Positions 14,501 through 27,347 of a stretch of 64,000 bases of DNA are shown here, piece after piece. Source of the stretch: Taenia hydatigena (lineage: Eukaryota; Platyhelminthes; Cestoda; Cyclophyllidea; Taeniidae); the NCBI GenBank assembly GCA_036345935.2, contig JADWOT020000001.1, positions 4,740,788 to 4,804,787 of the forward strand, written 5' to 3'. Position numbers and translations under genes: made by a program. The notes below the pieces were generated by a model that did no database searches, was not told the DNA's origin, and saw nothing but the letters and a program-made list of their open reading frames with translations. Position 1 is the first letter of the stretch; every line of letters begins with the position of its first letter.

Positions 14501-16124
14501 AAAACGATTTAAATGACACTCATGCCGAACGCTTACAGTGCTAATGCATCCTGAGTTAGGTAGTGAGGGTTAATTTATTCTGCGTTGTTTTTGCACCATC
14601 ATTATCACCTGCTACGAAGTCCAGCTGGTCACTCTTGGCAGTGTGAATCGCAATCTCTCGAAGAGCTAGTGTCAGTTCCTTTAGCAGACGATTGTCGCAT
14701 TGCAGATTTAGGGCAATTATGCTTCGCCGTTACTTTTCTGAGGCACACAAGTTTACTTCCCTTTTTCAAGGTATGCCCTACAATGAAAGTAAAGAAAATT
14801 CTAATTAAAACATGCAAGCAAAATATAGTTTGCGAACCGGAGTGCAAAGAGATGAGTATATTTGAGCAAAGTTTCGTAAAGTTGCAAAAGTTCTTTGGGT
14901 TACAGGTGTTGATATTCACTTGCAGCAAAATTTAGGCAATCCACTGCAGCCGATTGCGGCTAAAGGTGTTCAGAACCACCAGCTTTTAGAAGACCTTTTT
15001 AAATGGAAATTTGAAGCCGTGACAATTGATCATCACTGCTATTTTACTTGCAAAGCCAGTGCATCCGTGCATAGATATTCTTTTCGCGTTATTGTTGAAA
15101 TTCGCAGATACGTAGACCCAAGCACACACACTGCATGAATTTAGCATTTTGTGTGAACAAGGTAATTCAAAAGACAGACTGGTAAATATTGTGCTCCCTG
15201 TGGAAGGCATGATCCTTTAGGGTAATAAAACCCATCACTTCCCTATGTATATAAACCATTAGTTCCACGGAGAACAAAGTGTTACCGTTAAATTTTGCGT
15301 AGGTCGGTAGCGACTCTGTACAAAACATGTGACAGTCGGCCATACTTGATTTTAAATTTAACATTCGAATATTAGCGGTTGCATTTTACTGCTCGTTTGT
15401 CCAATCCCTACTTCATTCATTTTTAGTTCTTTTTTTAAATCAGCCTAAAACTCTTGTGAGCAGGCCAGAGGTGAAATTAAAAGAACTACTTTGATATTTT
15501 GTTTACCATTCACCTATTAATTGAGGTTCATCACAAAATAGTATATTTCTGAAAGTTGAGAGCAATTACACTGATCATCTCTGGTACTTTCTGAGGACGA
15601 TGCTATTTTAAACAGTAATACTTGAATGCTCTTAGGAACGCCTTAAGCCAAATAAGCAAATAAGTGGCCGTTCGGTTAGGTGGGAGGACACGAGCAAACT
15701 TGTTGCAATTGTGGACACAGAAGTGGATGGCTGGATAAGCATTGGAATCACCCTGGCAGTTAGGGCTGATCTTTGGCCTTTGGCTCTGTCATTCTTTCTA
15801 TGCCCCATTCCCAGTACTTAAATAGGTCCAAATCTAATCGAGGTGGAGCACAATGCCTTACATCCGGTTATTAAGGCGTAATCACAACAAAATTTTTGTT
15901 CTTCTTGCTCTTTTCCCCTATCTCCTTTTCTATCTCTCCAATCATCCCTGCTATCCAAATCATCAACTCGAAGCTTTCCTCTCGTGCTGCCTTAAATCAG
16001 GAGATAAGCTCCATGTCAGTGTCTAGTAATAACTAGACTCGCTTCATCTTTTGTATCAAAAGATTCACTTCAGTAAAAAGTATTTTTGAATTAAATTATA
16101 GCCAGGGAAGAATGCCTTCCTAAT
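11516..16124. other. Intergenic DNA, no gene recognised
   Basis: No supported gene. The longest open frame (136 codons at 14,065-14,475, plus strand) has no recognisable domain and no flanking exon structure. A weak, diverged match to the dispersed GTGCGTGGGC...CAACATCAAGATGAC element may lie at about 13,160-13,195. The last few hundred bases (from about 15,900) contain diverged homology to sequence just beyond 27,820, forming the outer part of the amine oxidase inverted repeat. Confidence 0.55.
12307..12328. repeat. 22-bp perfect palindrome
   Basis: ATCATTTGCC joined to TAGGCAAATGAT reads the same on both strands, with the axis inside CCTAGG. It could form a short cruciform or be a dimeric protein-binding site. 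It stands alone, with no gene recognised nearby. Confidence 0.7.
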
Positions 16125-18730
16125 CCTCACCACCACCTATGGCCACAAGCACAGTTCCCAGATCCCATTCCTTCACACTCATTCCGAAACGCATTAGTTT
16201 TGAGCTTCACCAAATGCCTCCGTTCACTCTTGCCCCATTTCAGGATATGCGATAGTGATTCGGATCGTTGAATAGACAACACTTTTGTAAGAATACACTA
16301 AGAATTCCTTTTTCATTTTCCCCTTCCCAACTGACGCTGCAGTGTGGCAAGGCCACACAACCACCTCTGGGTTCTTTCGACGATATCTCTAATTGCCAGC
16401 ACAAATCTGAGACAAAATTCTTGGTAAGTAAACGATGGAGACTGACTCCATTACATCACATAATTCATTCCGGAAAGTGGGCACATAAAGACTGCAACCC
16501 ACAAAATACACAATGTGCTGAATCATTAGACGGTAGTGATGAAAGGAAAAAGCGTCACACTTCGCTGTAGATGTCCACAATCATTGAAAGCATCTTTCCC
16601 TTAGTTGGCCAAGTCAACAGTCGAGGCGTTGACCGGTTCACAGTCGGGGTGTGCAGATTCAACGTAGCCATTTATCCACTCCTCCCTCTATAGGGCAATC
16701 GTAAACAACATGATGGATATTAGAAAAGAAGTGAGCTTTTGTGGAACGAGTCTACTTCAGTAGGCGTAGATCTAAATCTAGCAAAATCAACATTCTCTCG
16801 TTCTTTCCCTTAACATTAAGGCACTTGTTTAGCTGATCCCATTTATTGCAATTCATTCGACCTGACCTCATCAAACTACTCATGTCTACAAGAATTCACA
16901 AGCTTATCCTCTCGATTGCAATGACGATTCCATTAATTGCCTCACTGCTTTGGACATCATGTTTGATTGCATCCAAGTTGAAATGAAAGCTTCTGCCACC
17001 GACCTCAGCATAGGTATCTTTACAGCTCTCGACTAAGACACCCACTTACATCGGTAGTGAAGACGTAGCCCGCATTTGTTGGACCATCGGGAGCCTGTGG
17101 GAAGAAGTTCTGGGGTCTCAGAATGAGGCCTAGTTGACTGCCCTTGTTCGATGTGTGGGGTATGTCCTCATTCCATGGGACGTGAATGAAGCCCACGTTC
17201 ACCCACATCACCACATCCTATGGGTTAACAAACACAAGAGAAAAGGAAATAAGATCGCATATGACCCCACCAAACTGGTTGATTAGCACCGCAACTACGC
17301 ACAAGCTCAACGCTTTGGAAGCAGCGTTCAATAAGGATGAAAGGAGATGCAACTATTCGGAGAGGCGAATTTCGGTTATCGTCTTACTCGTGCGCTCTCA
17401 TGCATGCTTCAGTGCATGCGTGCATGTAGTCATCTACCACATCATCTCGTCAGCAGTATAGGGCTAAACTCACTCTTATGGCATCTGCCATTCATTCGCT
17501 CTAAATTTGATTGAGCACTGTCGCCACTGAAACCTCTCAAGAATTGTAAGCAAAGCTGTAACTTTGAGGACGTGCATTGATGGAAATGACCTACCTCATC
17601 CAAGGCTTCATCAGTACTGAAGGTGTCGAAGTCCACAACAGGATCCGTCAAGTCGATGCCGTTGTAAATGGATGAGGCACGCAGTTCATTCTCCTTGTAC
17701 TTGGTGAACCACAGGTTCTGTCTGCATAGGTTCACAGAAGGCATTGATTCACACCTCATTAAGGCATTAAACACGATGTGCTAGTTGCTGAACTGCATGA
17801 GTCGCCTTGCTTAATAGCAAATCGTGCGAGTACATCAAAGGTGATATTAACAGCACACTTCTGCAATTTCAAGCACTGATTGTCTGGGATGACTAGAAGA
17901 CCGAAGGAGGAAGAAGGAAGACGAGGATGGTATTGCTGGGGTTTGGTGTCGTGGGGTTTATCATGTGTGGAGGGCGTCAAAATATGCGGTGAGTGAATTG
18001 TGCAGTGGCGTCGTCGTGGGTCATTTGCAATGTAAATCATCCGCGAATTATGCACAAGACATGCCATAGAACACAAACAACCTCTGTTCTGCGCCGACAA
18101 ATGATAAACAAGAAGTGAGGGCGTAAGCATTAAGGTGGATAAAGGAGCAGGAGAGGCTCAACTTAATTCGCTGCTCGGCACCGCTCTACACTATACTACA
18201 CTGCACTTCCAGTTTTGAGGGAGAAATAAAGAGAGGAAAGTAGAGGAAGACACTGTCACATTTTCGTTGTTAATCCCGTCCTCTGCACCGCATTTATCAT
18301 ATCCCTCCAAGTAATGATTTTATGTATTCACGGCACCAGACATTTACATCATCATAGACGGAACGCTTGGCTATGAATGGAGACCAAGAAATGTAATTGG
18401 TCGGTGTTTTAATTCCAGAGACAAAGAGTTTAGAAAGCTGTGGCATTCACATTCATTTTCATAGGCATGAAGGCACATTTGGCTGCCTCACAATTCGTGT
18501 TGATCATCTGAACACACCCTTGTTTGGCACAGCCCACATTCCTAAACACTTTATTCCTTCTCCTCCCCATCCTCCTCCTGCAGCGAACAGAAACATGGGT
18601 ATGCATGAGAGACTTTCTAAAGGGATGCAGATATTTATGGAGGCATTGCATTCAGGCTGTAACTTGGGCAGCTTAGGACAGTGTACCACAGCTTCTACAT
18701 TAGCCCAGAGCTCATTCTGTCTACTTATCA
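16125..18730 (-). repeat. Inverted repeat 1, left arm
   Basis: Reverse complement of about 25,218-27,820 (coordinates sum to 43,948 with no indel from 16,389 to 18,730). In the stretches I compared the arms are essentially identical between about 16,600 and 18,730. Similarity falls to roughly nine bases in ten near 16,125-16,400, and to weak, patchy homology beyond 16,125. On the inner side the match drops abruptly at 18,730, inside the intron that precedes exon 4 of the amine oxidase, yet faint similarity continues inward. The arm carries the last three amine oxidase exons on the minus strand. Confidence 0.9.
16601..17721 (-). pseudogene. Partial amine oxidase copy (last three exons)
   Basis: On the minus strand the segments 17,595-17,721, 17,050-17,217 and 16,601-16,687 are identical to exons 4, 5 and 6 of the amine oxidase at 26,227-27,347, including splice sites and stop codon. 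They encode the C-terminal 127 residues, with the third copper-ligand histidine in the HVPWNEDIP segment. Upstream on this strand I find no copy of the exons carrying the N-terminal domains, the cofactor tyrosine or the HxH motif. Only a possible degenerate exon is present at 18,848-18,960. As it stands this cannot encode a whole amine oxidase. It is a truncated duplicate, the 3' end of a decayed second gene, or an assembly error. Because the identity is complete it could not be told apart from the intact gene by short reads. Confidence 0.8.
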
Positions 18731-18847
18731 GTGTGGGCGGAAGCATCCTCAGTTTACTTTATGCTGTTTTGATTGCTGTACAGATCCACGTGTCGATGAT
18801 GGTCTAAGAATTTCACTCGGGTTCACAAGAGTTGTGAAGTGAAATAC

Positions 18848-18960
18848 GTATGAAAATGCCGTCCTTCTTCTTTTGAAGAATATCTACGTGGTGAGATTCT
18901 ACACGCATGCTTTGATTCTTGCCTACTGCGGCTGACGGAAGCTGGATGGAAATCATTCTC
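18848..18960 (-). pseudogene. Possible degenerate amine oxidase exon
   Basis: Read on the minus strand, a TTTTGCAG acceptor at 18,961 is followed by an open stretch containing VGKN, SMRV and KKKDGIF. These line up loosely with SEGKN, SMKV and TEHEGKF at the start of exon 3 of the intact gene (24,506). The apparent intron before it (18,961-19,028, 68 bp, starting GTAACTG) is close in size to the 66-bp intron at the same place in the intact gene. The frame stops at 18,813-18,815. A GTATTT donor at 18,847 is possible. The match is short and the call tentative; if right, it shows the minus-strand copy was once longer. Confidence 0.3.
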
Positions 18961-18975
18961 CTGCAAAAGGGGTTG

Positions 18976-21882
18976 GATTTATTTGTGTTGGTACTAACTG
19001 GTGCATCAGAAGTCTCTAAAACAGTTACCTGTTACGCATGTATGAAGAATGTCTGCAAAGATACTTAAAAACTTAAAAGCGTAAATCAAATATTCGTCAA
19101 ATGAGGCAGTTTTATTAACTTACAGCTTTGTTTAGCGAGTACAACTGACGCCCTACGCTTTGTAGATCCAATTCGATGATCTTCTTCATTCTCGAGTCCC
19201 TTGCTTATTTTAACCGTCTCCACCTTAGTTGCTATCGTGTGGAATCTCTACTTTTGGAATCCGCTTCAAAGGCTCGGTTAAGCACTGCATCCCTTAATAC
19301 CTCATCCTAGTTCTATCAACTGAAGCTCCTAGATTGTTGTTCATAAACGCAGCTTTGTGAGCCTAGAAGAGTCGACGCCAATTACAAATAAATTTATTTG
19401 AACTTTAGATTCTTCAGTCAACATCCGTTTAAAGCCAGATGCCCAGATTTCACCACAACTATCCCTTCTTATGTGATACAGTCAACAACAATTACATCTA
19501 AATACACGTAGATCAACGTGTGCATGAACGAATGAATAAGGAGCAAGTGAGCAAAATAGTTTTGACGTGTAAGGACAAGGGACAAATGTACAAAATGGAC
19601 GAATGCATAAGGGCCAGATGGAAGTTAAGAGCATGAAAGCTGTAAGATGTGAATGATGCGCTCTCCTCTACTTGCCTTCGCTTCTTTTACGGCTCCCTCA
19701 CCCCATTATCCGCCGGATCTAAACTTCATTTCCTCTTCTCTTCTTTTCCGTGTCCTCCTCCTTTGCCTTTCTAGATATCACTCGCTTCCTAAAAAAGATC
19801 CACCCAAAATCATCATACCACACTTCTTTATTCATTGAGCATCAATCAGCCGATTTTTTCTGACAGGCAGAGTCATGATTTTAGCTGTAGACTAAAAGCG
19901 AACTGCTCAAATTGGCCTTTCTTGCCACCAATTGAGTTTACCGCAAACTGCTTTCAAGCTAGACCTTTCTTTCTATCCCCTCAAAAGACATAATAAGCAC
20001 ATTGTTTTTGCTTTACGGTTCGCAGTAAGGCGAAAATCCTACACAACTGCACCTAACTTACCCGACAAAAGATGGGGACGATTCGTCATCCGAATTTTTA
20101 CAATTGGAAAAAAGCCACGCCTACACTAACACTGAAATTGATACCACAGTAAGACTAATTAGCTTTTGATGACGGAAGACTCTGATAGCATTATTCTAAA
20201 CGCGTGACTGCATGTCTAGAAAGGTAGGTGAGGATAACCTACTGGTAAATTCACACATTGGCTATCATGGACGCATATGGGTGAAATGTGGTCTTTATCA
20301 TTTGATCATCCCCACCTGTTCAACATTGTGCAAGACATTGGTGGTCTAAGATAAATGACTTCTTTTTATGTTTCCGTGCCTAAGTGGAACCACAAAGTGC
20401 CCACGTGCCAGTGGTTGTCGGCGTTTCCTTGATTGCGAACGCACTGCATGGCACGGGAAGGGAATGAGACTATCTTCATCAAGTTACAAAGTGTCGCAAA
20501 GGAATCATGGTTTACGTTTACATCTGTCTTTTTCAATTTTCTTTAGTTCGTTGTTTGCGTAAAAGTCTATACAACGACACTGATCGTGGAGAAGGGGTCA
20601 TTGCTATTCTTTCTCCTTATGATAAAGATGAAAGATAGGAAAACTTTTCTGTCTGTGAAAACGGCAACATTATGAGGATAAGTGCCTTTTCAAATGATCG
20701 CAGAAATCACACATCAGTCCAAACGACATCAAGAGTTATTTCAGAAGGCAATTGCGACGATCTCATAGAGCAATGTATGAGGGAAGAGATGCAGTACAGC
20801 AACAAAGCAGTGGTCGCACTAAGCGTCGCTCATCCAACACCTATAATTGGCTGCTTGTAGCAACTCACAATGTCCCAGTTGTTGGAAAGCGATGGTAAGA
20901 TATGAACAGTGTCTTATTGTATGCCTTAGCATTTCTGGACTGTGTGAAGGTGAAAGCTGTCGGTGGTCCTGGACAGGAGAAGATAGCTCTCTTTCCACTT
21001 TTCTATTTCTGACACGGTATGTTTTCTGCATGAGCCGAAGTCTTTAAATACACTTCTATGCCGTATCCACTTTAAAGTGCTTGCAAAGAGGTCAGCTGAA
21101 CTCTTAGATTGAGAGATATCTCATTTTGCAAAACAATTGGTTAGGTGGAGGGTCACCGATTTTTCATGCTTTTGCGGAGCCAATATTTAACAAAATGCTC
21201 TGAATTGATATGCTCAATTCTCCTTTTTGTGTAACTTAGAAGTCGCTTTTTCACATTTGGGACGGTAGGGGACCTTCTAGCTTTTAATAAGAGAAATAAT
21301 GTCTTACGTATGTGAGCGCCTGAATAAGCTAAATGTAGTAAAAGCAGTGTAGACAGTTAAGGTAGCGGCTAACGATGTAAGTACGCAAGCGCCTAAGTAG
21401 GCCGCAAAATTGAGCTAGTTAATTACATGATTACTTAGACTGGGGAAATAATCAGCTAGGCTTCAGCAATTCCAGGTTATTTTTAGAGACTGCACGGCCA
21501 TCCGGCCTAAAGAGACACAAAATTCGAAGGTGTTTAGATTAGTTCCACTCAAACAGTAAGCATTGCAGAAGCATAGAGTGACCAAAGAGTCTTTTGCAGT
21601 TTTCCGTGCAACTGCCTAATCCCGCATCATAAAGCCCTAGTTGAGTGTTAAGTGCGTATCATACGCGATCTCATTTTGGTGGCTAGTGTAATCCTTTGTA
21701 CCACCTTTCCAAGCTGCAATTGTTAATAATTGCAAAGCATACTTAAAACCCCTATTCAGGTTGGTAGAGAATATGTGATTAAACTCGCTATCATATGCTG
21801 TCAGCCGCCGTCAACCCTCAAATGACTGAGTAATAGGGTTAAGTAACAGCCGTGTATTTAGAAGAGGCTAACAAAACGTTGT
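18976..21882. other. Spacer between inverted arms, upstream of amine oxidase
   Basis: No gene supported. The open frames are short and unrelated to known families. The part just left of 21,883 should contain the promoter and perhaps a 5' untranslated exon of the amine oxidase: TGTGCTTTCAG at about 21,884-21,894 would make a good splice acceptor. I cannot identify a convincing TATA box or start site. Confidence 0.5.
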
Positions 21883-24800
21883 ATGTGCTTTCAGATACTT
21901 CAAATGCTTACGCTGTTAGTGATCGCAATTGTCATCTGCACTTGCTCTTCCTACCTCCACCTTCCAGAACGCGGACCCTTCGACGAATTGAGCTCCAATG
22001 AGATACACAATGCCTTTGCGAATCTTGCAACTTTTCTCGGCAAAAAGTACATTGATGGTTACTTCTTCCTACCCCGTGGCGCTAATGCCAGCTCTATACC
22101 ATTGCATTCTCGTACCAGGGCGCTCTACATTGCACTGGAGGTGCCGCCAAAGAACAGACGTGTAGGAGGACAGTTCAAACGCCTTGCTAGGGTTGCTATC
22201 TACACACCCGGTTCAGAGTATGTGCATGAGTACCTCGTAGGCACCACACTGATAGATGCAACTCTTACTGAAGCACGAAGAATCCCCGCGTTAAAACGCC
22301 CTGTGGATGAGCTTGAGTTGAGAGCACTGGACCACTTCCTTTATCAAAAATGCGGTGGGGAGTTCGGTCAATTTCTGAGGATGTACTACGGTGCCACGTT
22401 CATGTATAAAGAGAGTGATCAGTCCGGGCTCCCAGATTGTGTGGAATCAGCAGACATGCGGAGTGTTCAACGCACGACTCCTTCCAGCTTCCATTCTTGT
22501 CTGTTCGCCATGTATGCCTCTCCCAGAGTGACTTCGCATAAGCCCAGTAGACGCGTCTCGGTGTATCGACTGAACAGATTTGTACCACCGTACAATCAGC
22601 ATCCGACTGACATACATATTGAGGTCAGTTTGAAATCATGTTACTGCGCTCTCATTGCGATATGACAGTTCAATTGAGATGCCACAGATCCATGACCAAT
22701 CATTAGCGTACTTGTCAGGCCGGCCTTATGCCATTAGCTGAAGACTCTGCAAAGGGTTTTACCTGAAATAGTTGAAGCAGCCATTGCAATGGTAACGCAG
22801 TTATGCGAAAAGCTCACCTAGTATTATATTTGCTCGATGAGTCATGTGTCGTATGCTCTGCACGACATGTAGGTGGCGTGAGGCATCGCTCTGTCATCGA
22901 GGAAATCATATCGCGAGAGTTGAATCGCACGAATTTAGCAGAAAACGTAATGAATAAGCCGCATTGTGATTTGATTTTTAAGATCTTGTGAGTTCAATTT
23001 TTATCGGATGCTCTAAGTACACGTGAGGCATTTTTATGCGTTACCGGTTAGTAGGTGGCTTATAGTGATCAGCCGCCAGTAAGGAGAACCACCATCGCCT
23101 CCCTTCTATACCACCTGAATTTGTCCCTCTTCTCACCTTGCATAATTCGAAGCAGCTCGAACCTTGGTTATGACGACATGTTGCTAGGCGTTCATGCAGC
23201 CGTTCGGACAGCGAGAGTTTCTCAACGCAATAGTGGATATGACCATGCCATGAGCACCAAAGCTTTATCCATCATTCACTTTGTATATTTCATTAAATAA
23301 CTCATTTAAGCAGGAAAATCATGCCTACCAGTCAAGATTGGTTACTTTGTAAATGCATAACCAAGTATTTGAGCCTCTTCATAATGTGCTTACTGGCTGA
23401 TCAAAGGTGTATTGACGCATCTTACGGATAGGTGCGTGAAAGGTGGCATACACTAGCACACATGACTGATATAGCCCCTATATCTCTGCAGTGGTGCAAA
23501 GCTCACGTGGTCTACTTTATTTATAATCCACAGATCGACCACACTGATGACGAGCAGTCCCTTTGGAGCGTTATTGGACTGAGTGTACAGGGCCGCCGAT
23601 TTGGGAACATCGAGGAATTCTTGTTAGTCAAGTCTAGGTGGCCAAGTCTCTTCGTTCGCAAAATCAGCTCCACAAACCCATTTGCGGACAGTCATACCAG
23701 ACTGCTAAGTGGTCTTTGTCCACGTGCCCGACCCTCAAGAACTCCCACTGCATCCTTCCAGGGTACGGTTGTGAACAAGCATATTTCCTATGGACCGTGG
23801 CAGTTTGATGTTGCAGTTCGACACGAAACCGGTCTCCGTTTTTACAATGTCTACTTCAACCATCAATTAATGATGCACGAGGTTGGACTAGATGAGACCG
23901 TGACCATTTATGGTGGGGAGACACCCTTCATGCGTACTCTCACCTCTTTGGAATCCATGTTCAATGTTGGTTCGTTGACATCAGAACTGTCGCCTGGTAT
24001 AGATTGTCCAACTGACGCCGTCTTCCTCGCTGTCCCTATCATTGTAAGTCCGTCTGCAGGCGCCAAGACAGTGCACAATGGGATCTGCATTTACGCTTCG
24101 GCTGCGGAAGTGCATGAAGGTGCATTGCGTCGATATGTTCAGCAGCATGGAGAGGACCCAACGCAACCAGACCCAGGTTATGCAACAGGGGTGGTGAAAA
24201 AGGCGCTCTATGTGGTGGCCCAGGCTGCCATCTTCAATTATCACTATGCCTTTGTAAACATCTTTTCGCCAAGTGGCGCTTACGCCAGCTACGTGGTTCC
24301 TTCAGGTTACATCCACGTTGATGTACCCATTTCTACTGAGCACCTTTTCGGATACGTGTCTCCTAGACTTGATCTGCGTTTCAACATCCATACTCACCAC
24401 TTCCTCTTCTTCATTGACGCACTAGGAGTCAACAACACTGTAAGTTAGGTTTCAACTCCCCGTGTGTAAGGAAATTAATGTCTTATTTTTACTCTTTGCG
24501 AATAGGTTGAGCTGACACAGGTGTACTCAGAAGGGAAGAATGATGGACTGGACCGTATGAGCATGAAAGTGACGAAACTGCAGACTGAGCATGAGGGAAA
24601 GTTCCAAGAAGGTGATCCAACCACCAGCCTAGCTCTCTGTTTGGCTGGTGCTACAGGGAGAGCTAACTCTCAGTGTCTGCAGATCATCAATACTGCTCCA
24701 ATACCATCGATGGTATCGCAGAATTCGTCTCGTTCGTTCTCCTGGATCCGGTACGCCTTCATTCCTATCAATAAATCACCAAACAGAAAAGGGTTGGACT

Positions 24801-27347
24801 CTCACGTTCGTCATGCATAAAAAGTTTGGCGCTAACTCAAGTATCTGCAATGGTAGAACGGGTCCCATTTCAACTTAGCAGAGCATTAATACCTTCTAAT
24901 CAACCGAGTTGAAGGGGTTTTGCAAGTAAATCTAAGTGCTTAACTTTTGCCTAAATGATTTTTGCAATTGTTTTAATGCATTATATTATCTCTCAATGAT
25001 CACCTTTCACTGGTCATTCCGAATTCATTGTCTACTGAGAAGGCGCTCAATACTGTGTCATCGCTACATTTTGTCATCCACTGCTAAGAAAACGCCTTCA
25101 AATTCGAAGCCAGGTAAATAGTCATCTTTGAATAATGACAGGGAAACATCACCCGCATGTAGATCTAAACATTAGTGGAAATAGTATAAGGATTACTAAG
25201 AGTGCTGCTACTTACATTGATAAGTAGACAGAATGAGCTCTGGGCTAATGTAGAAGCTGTGGTACACTGTCCTAAGCTGCCCAAGTTACAGCCTGAATGC
25301 AATGCCTCCATAAATATCTGCATCCCTTTAGAAAGTCTCTCATGCATACCCATGTTTCTGTTCGCTGCAGGAGGAGGATGGGGAGGAGAAGGAATAAAGT
25401 GTTTAGGAATGTGGGCTGTGCCAAACAAGGGTGTGTTCAGATGATCAACACGAATTGTGAGGCAGCCAAATGTGCCTTCATGCCTATGAAAATGAATGTG
25501 AATGCCACAGCTTTCTAAACTCTTTGTCTCTGGAATTAAAACACCGACCAATTACATTTCTTGGTCTCCATTCATAGCCAAGCGTTCCGTCTATGATGAT
25601 GTAAATGTCTGGTGCCGTGAATACATAAAATCATTACTTGGAGGGATATGATAAATGCGGTGCAGAGGACGGGATTAACAACGAAAATGTGACAGTGTCT
25701 TCCTCTACTTTCCTCTCTTTATTTCTCCCTCAAAACTGGAAGTGCAGTGTAGTATAGTGTAGAGCGGTGCCGAGCAGCGAATTAAGTTGAGCCTCTCCTG
25801 CTCCTTTATCCACCTTAATGCTTACGCCCTCACTTCTTGTTTATCATTTGTCGGCGCAGAACAGAGGTTGTTTGTGTTCTATGGCATGTCTTGTGCATAA
25901 TTCGCGGATGATTTACATTGCAAATGACCCACGACGACGCCACTGCACAATTCACTCACCGCATATTTTGACGCCCTCCACACATGATAAACCCCACGAC
26001 ACCAAACCCCAGCAATACCATCCTCGTCTTCCTTCTTCCTCCTTCGGTCTTCTAGTCATCCCAGACAATCAGTGCTTGAAATTGCAGAAGTGTGCTGTTA
26101 ATATCACCTTTGATGTACTCGCACGATTTGCTATTAAGCAAGGCGACTCATGCAGTTCAGCAACTAGCACATCGTGTTTAATGCCTTAATGAGGTGTGAA
26201 TCAATGCCTTCTGTGAACCTATGCAGACAGAACCTGTGGTTCACCAAGTACAAGGAGAATGAACTGCGTGCCTCATCCATTTACAACGGCATCGACTTGA
26301 CGGATCCTGTTGTGGACTTCGACACCTTCAGTACTGATGAAGCCTTGGATGAGGTAGGTCATTTCCATCAATGCACGTCCTCAAAGTTACAGCTTTGCTT
26401 ACAATTCTTGAGAGGTTTCAGTGGCGACAGTGCTCAATCAAATTTAGAGCGAATGAATGGCAGATGCCATAAGAGTGAGTTTAGCCCTATACTGCTGACG
26501 AGATGATGTGGTAGATGACTACATGCACGCATGCACTGAAGCATGCATGAGAGCGCACGAGTAAGACGATAACCGAAATTCGCCTCTCCGAATAGTTGCA
26601 TCTCCTTTCATCCTTATTGAACGCTGCTTCCAAAGCGTTGAGCTTGTGCGTAGTTGCGGTGCTAATCAACCAGTTTGGTGGGGTCATATGCGATCTTATT
26701 TCCTTTTCTCTTGTGTTTGTTAACCCATAGGATGTGGTGATGTGGGTGAACGTGGGCTTCATTCACGTCCCATGGAATGAGGACATACCCCACACATCGA
26801 ACAAGGGCAGTCAACTAGGCCTCATTCTGAGACCCCAGAACTTCTTCCCACAGGCTCCCGATGGTCCAACAAATGCGGGCTACGTCTTCACTACCGATGT
26901 AAGTGGGTGTCTTAGTCGAGAGCTGTAAAGATACCTATGCTGAGGTCGGTGGCAGAAGCTTTCATTTCAACTTGGATGCAATCAAACATGATGTCCAAAG
27001 CAGTGAGGCAATTAATGGAATCGTCATTGCAATCGAGAGGATAAGCTTGTGAATTCTTGTAGACATGAGTAGTTTGATGAGGTCAGGTCGAATGAATTGC
27101 AATAAATGGGATCAGCTAAACAAGTGCCTTAATGTTAAGGGAAAGAACGAGAGAATGTTGATTTTGCTAGATTTAGATCTACGCCTACTGAAGTAGACTC
27201 GTTCCACAAAAGCTCACTTCTTTTCTAATATCCATCATGTTGTTTACGATTGCCCTATAGAGGGAGGAGTGGATAAATGGCTACGTTGAATCTGCACACC
27301 CCGACTGTGAACCGGTCAACGCCTCGACTGTTGACTTGGCCAACTAA
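21883..27347 (+). CDS. Copper amine oxidase, AOC1 (diamine oxidase)-like, six exons
   Basis: Exons 21,883-22,623, 23,534-24,439, 24,506-24,750, 26,227-26,353, 26,731-26,898 and 27,261-27,347 join in frame through GT-AG introns of 910, 66, 1,476, 377 and 362 bp to give 757 residues, normal for the family. Copper/topaquinone amine oxidases oxidise primary amines to aldehydes, releasing ammonia and hydrogen peroxide, usually outside the cell or at its surface. A hydrophobic stretch (residues 8-20) suggests a signal peptide or anchor. Residues 30-245 match the N2/N3 domains. The rest is the catalytic domain: YGGETPF, the GIDCP cysteine (C405) with its partner C432, NYHY with cofactor tyrosine Y483, copper ligands H533/H535 (HTHH), and H685 in HVPWNEDIP. 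TKYKENEL, SSIY and NFFPQAP resemble human AOC1 more than AOC3. Oddities: the catalytic-base Asp position is E387, the gate tyrosine position is S385, and the residue after the cofactor Asn-Tyr is H485 instead of Asp/Glu. The true start may be M8 or lie in an upstream exon, since TGTGCTTTCAG around 21,884-21,894 looks like an acceptor. Family assignment is firm; activity is doubtful. Confidence 0.9.

Noticed and set aside
18397..18807. 136-codon open frame (plus strand) with a near-identical partner at 25,165-25,551 (minus strand)
   Set aside because: It lies largely in sequence corresponding to intron 3 of the amine oxidase, and its repetition is explained by the inverted duplication. No domain or splice context supports coding.
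20368..20562. Possible exon upstream of the amine oxidase
   Set aside because: No similarity to amine oxidase N-terminal sequence and no convincing splice sites.
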